Notes under the pieces: model-generated
Databases searched by the model: none
What the model was told of the DNA's origin: nothing
The model's input: only the letters and a program-made list of their open reading frames with translations
Shown here: piece by piece, positions 41,949-50,914 of the stretch
Layout: each line of letters opens with the position of its first letter
Numbering within the stretch: the first letter of the stretch is position 1
From: Cytophaga hutchinsonii ATCC 33406
GTDB lineage: Bacteria; Bacteroidota; Bacteroidia; Cytophagales; Cytophagaceae
Direction: 5' to 3'
Length of the DNA stretch: 64,000 nt
Assembly (NCBI RefSeq): GCF_000014145.1
Contig: NC_008255.1
Location: 2,744,001-2,808,000, forward strand
Made by a program: the position numbers and the translations under genes

Positions 41949-43415
41949 ATGAATTACAATCCCTTATTGATGACAGATGGTTACAAAACCTCCCATCATA
42001 AAATGTACCCTGCCGGTACAACATTAGTATATTCTAATTTCACACCAAGAAATGTAAAATACATGCCTGAACAGGCCAAACAGATTGTAGTGTTTGGTAC
42101 ACAGTACACGGTTAAATACATTTTCGATTTATACAACGAACAGTTTTTTAAAAGACCTAAAGCAGAAGTATGTGGTGAAGCTAAAAAATATTTATCCAGT
42201 TACCTGAACTGCGATTACGATGTTTCGCATTTCGAAGCGTTGCATGATCTGCAATATTTACCTATTGCCGTTAAATCACTAAAAGAAGGTTCTATCATTG
42301 ATGCTAAAATTCCGATTTTAACATTTTATAATACACTGCCTGAATTTTACTGGCTGCCGAATTTCCTGGAAACACTTATTTCAAGTCTGTTATGGAAGCC
42401 GTTACATTCAGCGTCTTTAGCGTATGGCTATAAAAAATTATTATCTGAAGCAGCAAAAAACACCGATGAAAAAAATATTGGCTTTGTTGATTTTCAGGGA
42501 CATGATTTCTCAAGCAGGGGCATGCAGCATCCGGAGGCAGCAGTAAGTTCAAGTTTAGGTTTTCTTACTTCTTTTAAAGGAACGGATACCATCCCTGCAC
42601 TTGAAGCAGCTGCGTATTATTACAATGAAAAGGATGTAGCATTCAGTGTACCTGCCTCTGAACACGCTGTAATGACTGCTTATGGAAGAGAAGACGAAAT
42701 TCAGGGCTTTAAAAGATTGATGGAACAATATCCTACAGGAATTTTATCCGTAGTATCCGATTCATTTGATTTGTGGAAAGTATGTACGGAATTCGTAACA
42801 ACATTAAAAGAACAGATCCTGGCACGTGATGGAAAACTGGTAATACGTCCGGATAGCGGCGACCCCGTTGATATCATCTGTGGTACCTCTGAACCGTATG
42901 GAAAATACGAAGGTAACTGGGAAAACGCACCCGCATCAAAAGGTGTTATAGAACTTCTATGGAATACATTTGGCGGCACGGTGAATGCACAAGGATATAA
43001 AGTACTTGACCCGCATATTGGAGCTATTTATGGAGATTCCATCACACTGGAACGTGCACAGCACATATGTGCACGTCTGAAAGCTAAAGGATTTGCTTCT
43101 ACAAACATTGTATTGGGTGTTGGCAGTTATTCTATGGGTTATGCGACCAGAGACAACCAGGGCGGTGCCGTAAAAGCTACGTATTGTGAAGTAAACGGAA
43201 TCGGCAGAGAAATCTTTAAAGATCCGATCACCGATGATGGTACTAAAAAATCTGCAAAAGGTTTAATGAAAGTTATCCTGGAAAATAACACGTATAAATT
43301 AATCGATCAGGTAAGCTGGGCAGAAGAAAAAACCGGTGAACTGCACGAAATTTTCAGAGATGGAAAACTTCTTGTAAACGAAACGTTAAGCGCGATCAGA
43401 AATCGGTTGGTATAA
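41949..43415 (+). CDS. nadV: Nicotinamide phosphoribosyltransferase
   Basis: Joins nicotinamide to PRPP to form NMN, the one-step salvage route to NAD. Features of the NAMPT family: MTDGYKTSHHKMYPAGTTLV at the start, NFTPRNVKYMPEQAKQ-like segment, FVDFQGHDFSSRGMQHPEAA, VPASEHAVMTAYG, the PRPP/substrate loop LVIRPDSGDPVDIICG and GIGREIFKDPITDDGTKKSA near the end. The length of 488 is normal. It is the last gene of the operon and is followed by a terminator. With the NMN product, NadM/NadR-type adenylylation elsewhere in the genome is expected. Confidence 0.94.
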   Translation: MNYNPLLMTDGYKTSHHKMYPAGTTLVYSNFTPRNVKYMPEQAKQIVVFGTQYTVKYIFDLYNEQFFKRPKAEVCGEAKKYLSSYLNCDYDVSHFEALHDLQYLPIAVKSLKEGSIIDAKIPILTFYNTLPEFYWLPNFLETLISSLLWKPLHSASLAYGYKKLLSEAAKNTDEKNIGFVDFQGHDFSSRGMQHPEAAVSSSLGFLTSFKGTDTIPALEAAAYYYNEKDVAFSVPASEHAVMTAYGREDEIQGFKRLMEQYPTGILSVVSDSFDLWKVCTEFVTTLKEQILARDGKLVIRPDSGDPVDIICGTSEPYGKYEGNWENAPASKGVIELLWNTFGGTVNAQGYKVLDPHIGAIYGDSITLERAQHICARLKAKGFASTNIVLGVGSYSMGYATRDNQGGAVKATYCEVNGIGREIFKDPITDDGTKKSAKGLMKVILENNTYKLIDQVSWAEEKTGELHEIFRDGKLLVNETLSAIRNRLV

Positions 43416-43416
43416 G

Positions 43417-43463
43417 TTAGTTGCTAGGTACTAGCTTCCAGTTGCCAGACAAAAGTACTTAGT
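43417..43463. repeat. Left arm of inverted flanking repeat
   Basis: It begins ttagttgctaggtactag one base after the nadV stop and continues to gttgccagacaaaagtact. The right arm at 45083-45122 is its inverted, slightly diverged partner, lacking a 6-bp insertion. The two arms bracket the toxin-antitoxin island. Confidence 0.7.
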
Positions 43464-43503
43464 ACTAAGTACAGAGACATGAATAAGTAATACTATAAAA
43501 CAC

Positions 43504-43529
43504 AAAGGCCCGGATAATTTCGGGCCTTT
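43504..43529 (+). terminator. Hairpin terminator after nadV
   Basis: Arms aaaggcccg (43504-43512) and cgggccttt (43521-43529). The T run afterwards is short. It would close the NAD salvage operon and lies between it and the convergent antitoxin gene. Confidence 0.7.
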
Positions 43530-43561
43530 CTATAGATTCTCAAGTGTATTATTATTTCTTC

Positions 43562-43861
43562 TTAAAATTTAATTGATAATTGAAGTTGACCTCCAAATCC
43601 AAGTTCAACTATTTTTTGCAACGTAGAGATCCGCACTTCCTTAATATTATTTTCAATCCGGGATATATAGGATTTAGTTGTGCCACATTTTATAGCAAGT
43701 TCTTCTTGAGTCATTCCTTTTTCGATCCTCGCTTCTTGAATTAATGCCCCAATTTTAAAGGTATCATAACCCATCTCAAGACTATCGCGTTTTGCAGTTC
43801 CTTTTTTTCCGTAATTTTGGTCTTTGAACTGTTCAAGTGTTTTTATATTACTTTTTTTCAT
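43562..43861 (-). CDS. HigA-type XRE antitoxin
   Basis: 99 residues with a helix-turn-helix of the XRE/Cro type: IGALIQEARIEKGMTQEELA and IKCGTTKSYISRIENNIKE, near residues 35-75. The start overlaps the toxin gene end by 14 bp, so the pair is translationally coupled in the order toxin then antitoxin, as in higBA. It should bind DNA at its own promoter and neutralise the toxin. Confidence 0.88.
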   Translation of the reverse strand: MKKSNIKTLEQFKDQNYGKKGTAKRDSLEMGYDTFKIGALIQEARIEKGMTQEELAIKCGTTKSYISRIENNIKEVRISTLQKIVELGFGGQLQLSIKF

Positions 43862-44234
43862 TTAAATATTCCTCCTTAATTTTTAATGCCTTTTCAATTT
43901 CTTGTTTGGGAGTTTTCTGTGTTTTCTTTTGAAAACCATTAGTAATAACAACTAATTGTCCTTTATCGAAAAAACAGAATATTCTATAAATATCGCTGCC
44001 ATGTTGAACACGGATTTCATATAAGCCATCTGTATTTTCAATGTGTTTTAAATAACTTTCCGGAACACGTTTCAGTTCTTCTATAAGTTCAAAAGTCCAG
44101 ATAATCTTATCTTTTACTTTGGCCTTTTGTTTCACAAAGAACTCTGAAAAGTAGTCCTTGTAGAACACAATTGTTCGATTTTTTTGATTTTCACCCAATT
44201 TATCAAATGTATAAAAAGTTTCCCTATAGTACAA
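43848..44234 (-). CDS. HigB/RelE-type mRNA interferase toxin
   Basis: 128 residues of the Gp49/HigB type (RelE superfamily): FYKDYFSEFFVKQKAKVKDK, FELIEELKRVPESYLKHIEN, GLYEIRVQHGSDIYRIFCFF and VVITNGFQKKTQKTPKQEIE. The last part carries the FxKKTxKTP run typical of the family. Such toxins cut ribosome-bound mRNA. Order toxin-then-antitoxin with overlap is characteristic. No promoter box is clear in the AT-rich 140 bp upstream. Confidence 0.88.
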   Translation of the reverse strand: MYYRETFYTFDKLGENQKNRTIVFYKDYFSEFFVKQKAKVKDKIIWTFELIEELKRVPESYLKHIENTDGLYEIRVQHGSDIYRIFCFFDKGQLVVITNGFQKKTQKTPKQEIEKALKIKEEYLNEKK

Positions 44235-44376
44235 CTTTAAAATATCGTAATTAGTTCAAAAAAAGTATCTTGACAGACTAAAAATATTGCCAATAATTCT
44301 ATAACCTAATATGTTTTTAAATAATTGTTTATGCATGTAAACTATTAAACAAAAAAATTTATAAAACAATTTTATC

Positions 44377-44948
44377 TTAAATTATGATTATCAAAAAAAT
44401 ACCGGTCAATATTGCTTGTATAATTAGAAGAACACTTGTTATATTCTCACTTTTATGTAAAAACTCGAAGTCAGATAAAACAATAGGATTATTTTTCTCA
44501 TTTTGTTCTCCAATGTATTCAAGATTTTTTAATTTATTGATTGCAATACCATTTGAAAAGTCTTCAATAACTTGCTGACCTAATGGTATTGATTTATCTA
44601 AATTCAAAGTAATTTGTACATTTTGATAATTATGAAGTATTATAATTTGTAAAAAGTGACTATATAATCTAGTTTCTTTGATTCTAATTAAAAGACCTAA
44701 AAAAGAATTTACTATAAAAATAAAGCGATTACAATAATTAATAAAAAATTAAAGCAATCAGAAATATCTTCGCTTTTAAGTTTGTTTAATGTAAATAATT
44801 CCATTCCAATAGATAGACCTATAATCCATAATGACAATTTACTTTTTTCTTGAATATGCTTAATTTTCGATTCATAGTCTTTGATATAAGTATCTGATGT
44901 TTGACAAATTATTTTCTCGAGTTTTTCTATTGTTACTGTTATTGCCAT
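44377..44948 (-). pseudogene. Frameshifted AT-rich membrane-protein gene
   Basis: Two frames look like one gene. The first, from 44948, encodes MAITVTIEKLEKIICQTSDT, a coiled helix, and a membrane segment that stops at 44712. The next frame is open across the stop, reading IFIVNSFLGLLIRIKETRLY and continuing to NLDKSIPLGQQVIEDFSNG and a last helix SVLLIIQAILTGIFLIIII, ending at 44377. A one-base change in the A run at 44716-44720 would join them: 572 bp plus one base is 191 codons. The joined product would have three transmembrane helices with a cytoplasmic loop. It is very AT-rich, unlike the neighbouring operons. The family is unknown. Confidence 0.6.
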
Positions 44949-45082
44949 TTTGGTATAAATATACTTGTGCCTAACGAATCCATACAAGCATCAACTGCGT
45001 GTATATTTCATTTATAAATAATTTATCTATTAATATTCGGATCTCATTCCTTTTTTTGTCAAAAGTTCCGTAGTAGCAACTA

Positions 45083-45122
45083 ACTCAATACTCTTGTCTG
45101 ACAACTAGTACCTGACAACTAA
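45083..45122. repeat. Right arm of inverted flanking repeat
   Basis: The reverse complement starts ttagttgtcaggtactag and continues ttgtcagacaagagtatt, matching 43417-43463 apart from scattered changes and a missing 6-bp block. It ends 4 bp before the acs stop codon. Confidence 0.7.
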
Positions 45123-45125
45123 AAA

Positions 45126-47021
45126 CTATAAGGCCCCCTTTTTAATCTCTTCAACAATTTCCGGATCAAGCAACGTAGAGGTGTCACCCAGATTATTCAG
45201 GTCTCCTTCTGCAACTTTACGTAAAATACGGCGCATAATTTTTCCTGAACGTGTTTTCGGTAAACCTGTTACAATCTGGATTTTATCGGGTTTCGCGATG
45301 GGCCCGATCAGTTTAACAATACTATCCAGAATTTCCTTGCGAAGCTGGTCTTCATTTTTATCTGTTTTATCACAGATCACATAGGCATAAATACCTTGCC
45401 CTTTAACTTCATGCGGATAGCCGACTACTGCCGACTCAATTACATCGGCCTGTTCATTGATGGCACTTTCTATTTCTGCTGTTCCAAAACGGTGACCCGA
45501 TACATTGATTACATCATCTACTCTTCCCATGATCCGGTAATATCCCTTCTCATCACGCTTACAGCCGTCGCCTGTAAAATACAGATTCGGATAGGTTGAA
45601 AAATAGGTTTGTTTACAACGTTCGTGGTCGCCATATGTAGTGCGGATGATAGATGGCCATGGAAATTTCATACATAAATTTCCTTCTACATTATTCCCTT
45701 CCAGTACCGTACCATTTGCATCTACGAGTACAGGCTGCACACCCGGCAGCGGCAAGGTTGCATACGAGGGCACCAATGGTGTAATGCTCGCCAATGGAGA
45801 AATCAGGATTCCACCTGTTTCTGTCTGCCACCAGGTATCCACAATCGGACAGTTTTTCTTTCCAATGTGTTCATTAAACCAGTGCCAGGCTTCTTCATTA
45901 ATGGGTTCGCCTACAGAGCCAAGTACTTTCAACGATTTCAACGAATATTTTTCTACCATTGTATCGCCGAAAGACATCAGTGAACGGATCGCTGTAGGTG
46001 CCGTATAGAAATGTGTAACGGCATATTTGTCAATGATGCTCCAGAAACGGCCGGCATCCGGATACGTAGGTATGCCTTCAAACATTACCTGTGTAGCTCC
46101 CTGCAGCAAGGGACCATACACTAAATAACTATGTCCGGTAATCCAGCCGATATCAGCCGTGCAGAAATAAACATCGCCTTCGTTATACTGAAACACGTTC
46201 GCAAAAGAGAATGCTGTATACACCATATACCCGCCAATCGTATGTACAACACCTTTTGGTTTTCCGGTTGAACCGGAAGTATATAAAATAAACAAGGGAT
46301 CTTCCGAATCCATTTCTTCTGCTTCATATACTGGTGTTGCCCCTGCAATCGCTTCATCCCACCAGTAATCACGACCGTCTTTCATAGCCACTGCATCGCC
46401 GGTACGTTTAGCAACCAGCACTGTCTTTACAGTTTCACACTGCTGCAGCGCTTCATCAATAAGCGCTTTTACAGCAATGCTCTTTGTTCCGCGGAAAGAG
46501 CCATCGGATGTAAGCACAGCTACGGCTTTCGCATCGTTTACACGGTCTGCAACCGCACTGGCTGAAAAACCTGCAAAAATCACCGAATGGATGGCACCTA
46601 TACGCGCGCAGGCCAGTACAGCAATTGCCAATTCCGGAATCATCGGCATGTAGATACATACACGATCTCCTTTTTTAATGCCTTTCTGTTTTAATACACC
46701 TGCAAACACACATACCTGTTCATACAATTGCTTATAGGTTATATCTTTGCCTGCTTCATCGGGGTTATTGGATTCCCAGTGTATCGCTACTTTATCAGGT
46801 GTTTTTGTTGCATGACGGTCTAAAATATTTTCAGTGATGTTTAATTTACCCCCTATAAACCACTTTACATCCGGATCAGAAAAATTCCATTCCAGGGTTT
46901 TATCCCATTTCTTCTTCCATATAAATTGCGCAGCCTGATCGTCCCAATATTTTTCGGGATCTGCAATACTGGCAGCATATGCGCGGGTATATTCATCAAA
47001 AGATTGAATTGCTTTGATCAT
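45126..47021 (-). CDS. acs: Acetyl-CoA synthetase
   Basis: Activates acetate to acetyl-CoA through an acetyl-AMP intermediate. The adenylate-forming signature YTSGSTGKPKGVVHTIGGY lies near 248, VDTWWQTETGGIL near 395, and the catalytic and regulatory Lys594 in KTRSGKIMRRILRKV; acetylation of this Lys inactivates the enzyme in many bacteria. The length of 631 is normal. It lets the cell use acetate or recycle overflow acetate. It is divergent from the Omp85-like gene, with 61 bp between. Confidence 0.97.
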   Translation of the reverse strand: MIKAIQSFDEYTRAYAASIADPEKYWDDQAAQFIWKKKWDKTLEWNFSDPDVKWFIGGKLNITENILDRHATKTPDKVAIHWESNNPDEAGKDITYKQLYEQVCVFAGVLKQKGIKKGDRVCIYMPMIPELAIAVLACARIGAIHSVIFAGFSASAVADRVNDAKAVAVLTSDGSFRGTKSIAVKALIDEALQQCETVKTVLVAKRTGDAVAMKDGRDYWWDEAIAGATPVYEAEEMDSEDPLFILYTSGSTGKPKGVVHTIGGYMVYTAFSFANVFQYNEGDVYFCTADIGWITGHSYLVYGPLLQGATQVMFEGIPTYPDAGRFWSIIDKYAVTHFYTAPTAIRSLMSFGDTMVEKYSLKSLKVLGSVGEPINEEAWHWFNEHIGKKNCPIVDTWWQTETGGILISPLASITPLVPSYATLPLPGVQPVLVDANGTVLEGNNVEGNLCMKFPWPSIIRTTYGDHERCKQTYFSTYPNLYFTGDGCKRDEKGYYRIMGRVDDVINVSGHRFGTAEIESAINEQADVIESAVVGYPHEVKGQGIYAYVICDKTDKNEDQLRKEILDSIVKLIGPIAKPDKIQIVTGLPKTRSGKIMRRILRKVAEGDLNNLGDTSTLLDPEIVEEIKKGAL

Positions 47022-47082
47022 AGGTATAAAAAGCGGTTAAATACAAATTAAATATATAAATTTAAACGATAATTCTGAAAGC

Positions 47083-48504
47083 GTGTATTCAATATTAAAA
47101 CATATTCTTTTTTTACTGCCATTTTTCGCTTCGGTGTCTATATGTGTTGCCCAGGCAGATTCTTCCGCTTCTTCTTACATCATCATTGACAGCATTCAGA
47201 TCATAGGTAATAAACGCACAAAGACATTCATTATTGAACGCGAACTCGATTTAAAAAAGGGTGATTCTGTTCTTACTAAAAGTTTAGCCGCACGCATAGC
47301 ACGTACACAAAACCGCTTGTTCAACACAAGTTTATTTTTAGAAACCAATACTGAACTTATCTCTAAAGATGCTATTCATAAAATTGTTCAGGTTACTGTG
47401 AAGGAACGCTTCTACACCTACATTGTACCTATTGTTGGCCTGGCAGATCGTAACTTCAATGAATGGTGGGTACAGCGCGATCACAAATTAAACCGACTGG
47501 ATCTGGGCATTTATTTTCTGCAAAAAAATATGCGCGGAAGAAATGAATCCATGAAGATTAAAGCTGAATTCGGATTCACGAAAAAAATAGAATTTACCTA
47601 CACCATTCCCTACCTCACCAAATCAAGAAAGCTCGGGCTTATCTACTACATCGGTTACATTCTTAACAAACAGGTTGCGTACAACACACTTGATAATAAA
47701 TTGTTTTATGTAGAAGGTGACCGGTTTATCCGCGAACGTTTCGGTACAGGTTTAACATTTACGTACAGAGGCTCTTTTTATGTGGAACATCAGTTAGGTG
47801 CTACCTATTACAACAATGCCATTGGTGATACCGTATCTCAATTAAATCCTACGTATTTTCTGGAAGGCCGTACAAAACAGGAATTCATTTCATTAAAGTA
47901 TTCGCTCATCCGGGACCACCGCGATATCCGGTATTATGCACTCAAAGGAACCTACCTGCGTCTGGATGTTGAACAGATGGGCTTGGGAATCAGCAACGCT
48001 GTTTCACTTACATCTTTCAAAGGAGAGATCAGTGTATTCAAACCGTTAATAAATCGATTCAATATAGCTGCTACGTTAAAAGGAAAATATTCAACACCTG
48101 TAACACAGCCTTATTTTAATCAGCGCGGACTTGGCTACGACAAAGAAACCGTAAGCGGTTATGAACAATATGTAATCGACGGACAAAAATACCTCATCAC
48201 AAAACTGAACCTTAAATTTAAATTGCTCGACTGGAATCTGCATCTGAATGGTTTTCCGGAAGACCGGTTTACAAAAGTTCCGTTTAAAATATTTTTAAAA
48301 GCGTATATGGACATGGGCTATGTGTGGGACAACCGTAGGGATGTATATGCTACCGGTAACAAGCATTATGCAAATATGTATTTACCCGGCGGCGGTGTCG
48401 GATTTGATTTTGTCAGCTACTACGATTTTGTGATGCGTGTAGAATATTCTGTTAATAGAGATTTACAAAGCGGCGTATTTATCAACTTTAAGGCGGGGAT
48501 TTAA
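47083..48504 (+). CDS. Omp85/BamA-like outer-membrane protein with one POTRA domain
   Basis: It starts at GTG 47083; no ATG precedes the signal peptide LKHILFLLPFFASVSICVAQ. Residues about 30-110 form one POTRA unit (IIIDSIQIIGNKRTKTFIIE, ELDLKKGDSV, LFNTSLFLETNTELISKD). Residues 120-473 form a 16-strand-like beta barrel with short turns (ERFGTGLTFTYRGSFYVEHQ, SLKYSLIRDHRDIRYYALKG). The last residues end in an aromatic-poor strand (FINFKAGI). BamA itself has five POTRA units, so this is a different, short Omp85 member, possibly a TamA-like or FhaC-like translocation protein. Confidence 0.82.
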   Translation: MYSILKHILFLLPFFASVSICVAQADSSASSYIIIDSIQIIGNKRTKTFIIERELDLKKGDSVLTKSLAARIARTQNRLFNTSLFLETNTELISKDAIHKIVQVTVKERFYTYIVPIVGLADRNFNEWWVQRDHKLNRLDLGIYFLQKNMRGRNESMKIKAEFGFTKKIEFTYTIPYLTKSRKLGLIYYIGYILNKQVAYNTLDNKLFYVEGDRFIRERFGTGLTFTYRGSFYVEHQLGATYYNNAIGDTVSQLNPTYFLEGRTKQEFISLKYSLIRDHRDIRYYALKGTYLRLDVEQMGLGISNAVSLTSFKGEISVFKPLINRFNIAATLKGKYSTPVTQPYFNQRGLGYDKETVSGYEQYVIDGQKYLITKLNLKFKLLDWNLHLNGFPEDRFTKVPFKIFLKAYMDMGYVWDNRRDVYATGNKHYANMYLPGGGVGFDFVSYYDFVMRVEYSVNRDLQSGVFINFKAGI

Positions 48505-48505
48505 A

Positions 48506-48627
48506 AGTACAAAGTATATAGTACTTAGTACAGAGTATGTAAGGTAATCACATTCATAGCTGTATTTATTTCATTCTTCGTAGCTCTCAAAGTATTGCTG
48601 GCACATTAGTACTCTATACTTTGTACT
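48506..48627. repeat. Inverted pair of low-complexity arms between BamA-like and S46 genes
   Basis: agtacaaagtatatagtact (48506-48525) pairs with its inverse at 48608-48627 with one mismatch, spacer 82 nt. The left arm starts 2 bp after the stop codon of the Omp85-like gene. Confidence 0.75.
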
Positions 48628-48694
48628 CTATACTTCTTTTCTTTTCTTTAAATTATTCCTTACTTTCAACCATTCATTATTAAATATTTATTTT

Positions 48695-50809
48695 ATGTTA
48701 AAACGTTTTATTCTTTTTATTACCATAGTTTCCCTTGGTATTGGAAATGTTTGTGCAGATGAGGGTATGTGGCTGCCATTTGTATTGGGAAAGAATTATG
48801 ACCAGATGAAAAAGCTTGGTTTAAAAATCACTCCTGAACAAATTTATTCTGTTAATAACTCCAGCTTAAAAGATGCCGTTGTAAATTTTGGTAATTTCTG
48901 TACGGGTGAAATCATTTCACAGGATGGTTTGATCCTTACCAACCATCACTGCGGGTTTGATGCCATTCAATCGCATAGTTCTGTGGAGCACGATTATATT
49001 ACAGATGGTTTCTGGGCCATGGACCGTTCGCAGGAATTAAGCAACCCGGGCCTGACAGTTACATTTTTAATTCGTATGGAGGATGTTACAAGTCGTTTTA
49101 CAGGCAAAACAGAAGAGGAACAAACAGCTCTTGTAAAAGAACTCACAAAAGAATACGGTGAAGAAGATGCCTATACGGTTGAGGTGGAAGATTTCTTTGA
49201 AGGAAATCAAAAAATTCTTTTTGTATACCAGATCTTTACGGATATCCGTTTGGTTGGTGCGCCCCCATCAGCTGTAGGTAAATTTGGCGGAGACACCGAT
49301 AACTGGATGTGGCCAAGACAAACGGGCGATTTCTCTATGTTCCGTGTTTATATGGGCAAAGACGGAAAGCCGGCTCCTTATGCAAAAGACAATATCCCCT
49401 ACCACCCCCGTCAGCACTTGTCTGTTTCAACAGCAGGCATCAAAAAAGATGATTTCTCCATGGTAATGGGTTATCCGGGAAGTACCGATCGTTATATGAC
49501 TTCTTATGCCGTTGCGATGAATTATTATCAAAGCAACCCGGCTAAAATAAAGCTGCGCGAAAAACGCCTTGCGCTTATGAAGGAAGACATGGATGCCAAT
49601 CCAGCCATCCGTATTCAATACGCGTCAAAATACGCGCGTGTAAGCAATTACTACAAATATTTCATCGGTCAGAATCAGGGTTTAAAAAGACTTCATGTAA
49701 TCGAAGATAAAGAGGCTGAGGAAGCTGCTTTTACAGCCTGGGTACAACAGGACAGTAATCGTATTAAAGAATACGGAAATGTATTAAGCGATTATAAAAA
49801 AACCTATGCTGCATACAGCAAGGTTAATTTACCTTACGTATATGTTCAGGAAGCGGCTTTTGGAACAGAGATTTTAGAATTCGCATATAAAGCAAATAAG
49901 CTGTATACACTGCTGAAAGCAGGCCAATCCGCGGAAGATGCCAGGGCTGCCCTGCAGGAATACGGTAAAGAGTATTTCAAGGATTACAATAAAGCAACCG
50001 ATCAAAAAGTATTTGCTGCCTTATTAAAAATGTATCACGACGATATTGATAGAGGCTTACACCCGGCAATCTTTGGTGTAGTGGAAAAAAAATACAAAGG
50101 CGATTTTACGAAATATGCAGCTGCTGTATTTGCAAAATCCATGTTTGCAAATCAAACAACGTTTAATCTGTTTATGGCTAACCCAAGCGCTGCTGCCCTG
50201 GAAAAAGATCTTGGTTTTTCATGCATGTTATCCATCTTAACAGACTTCAGAAGCAACGTAGGCCCTACACTGGGTGCTATTTTCGGAAAACTTGAAACAA
50301 CAAATGCATTGTATCTGAAAGCTATTTTAGAAATGCGTTCCAGTGAAGTATTATATCCGGATGCAAATTTTACCATGCGTTTAACCTATGGCACTGTGCA
50401 GGATTATGAGCCAAGAGATGCCGTATACTATAAATATTATACGACACTGGATGGTATGATGGAAAAAGAAGATTCAACAAATGCTGAATTTATTGTTCCT
50501 GAAAAATTAAGCGAACTTTACCGCACAAAATCATTTGGCAGTTATACAAACGAAGAAGGTAAAGTACCTGTATGTTTCATTACTACAAATGATATTACTG
50601 GCGGTAATTCAGGAAGTCCGGTTATGAATGGCAAAGGAGAACTGATAGGAATTGCTTTTGACGGAAACTGGGAAGCAATGAGCGGCGATATAATTTATGA
50701 GCCTTCCCTACAACGTTGTATCTGTGTAGATATCCGCTATGTATTGTTTATTATTGAACAGTATGCAGGAGCAACACATTTAATTCAGGAGATGACTATT
50801 GTTAAATAA
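48695..50809 (+). CDS. S46-family dipeptidyl-peptidase (DPP7 type)
   Basis: An exported serine peptidase that removes dipeptides from peptide N-termini. MLKRFILFITIVSLGIGNVC is a signal peptide. The catalytic His is in LILTNHHCGFDAI (His85), an Asp is in the 205-235 region and Ser639 is in TGGNSGSPVMNGKGELIG. Eighteen residues after the Ser, Gly657 (FDGNWEAM) occupies the position that is Arg in DPP11; Gly here fits DPP7-like preference for hydrophobic P1 over acidic. The length of 704 is normal. It probably acts in the periplasm on peptides from the secreted protease. Confidence 0.93.
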   Translation: MLKRFILFITIVSLGIGNVCADEGMWLPFVLGKNYDQMKKLGLKITPEQIYSVNNSSLKDAVVNFGNFCTGEIISQDGLILTNHHCGFDAIQSHSSVEHDYITDGFWAMDRSQELSNPGLTVTFLIRMEDVTSRFTGKTEEEQTALVKELTKEYGEEDAYTVEVEDFFEGNQKILFVYQIFTDIRLVGAPPSAVGKFGGDTDNWMWPRQTGDFSMFRVYMGKDGKPAPYAKDNIPYHPRQHLSVSTAGIKKDDFSMVMGYPGSTDRYMTSYAVAMNYYQSNPAKIKLREKRLALMKEDMDANPAIRIQYASKYARVSNYYKYFIGQNQGLKRLHVIEDKEAEEAAFTAWVQQDSNRIKEYGNVLSDYKKTYAAYSKVNLPYVYVQEAAFGTEILEFAYKANKLYTLLKAGQSAEDARAALQEYGKEYFKDYNKATDQKVFAALLKMYHDDIDRGLHPAIFGVVEKKYKGDFTKYAAAVFAKSMFANQTTFNLFMANPSAAALEKDLGFSCMLSILTDFRSNVGPTLGAIFGKLETTNALYLKAILEMRSSEVLYPDANFTMRLTYGTVQDYEPRDAVYYKYYTTLDGMMEKEDSTNAEFIVPEKLSELYRTKSFGSYTNEEGKVPVCFITTNDITGGNSGSPVMNGKGELIGIAFDGNWEAMSGDIIYEPSLQRCICVDIRYVLFIIEQYAGATHLIQEMTIVK

Positions 50810-50832
50810 TTCAATCTCATAGATTGAAATAA

Positions 50833-50867
50833 AAAAGATCCCGGAAATATTATATCCGGGATCTTTT
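50833..50867. terminator. Rho-independent terminator
   Basis: Arms aaaagatcccgga (50833-50845) and tccgggatctttt (50855-50867), 24 bp after the S46 stop, with T-rich sequence following. Confidence 0.85.
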
Positions 50868-50914
50868 ATTTTTAAACGTTTAAGAATCGTATTGAGATTT
50901 TTTTATACAGCAGA

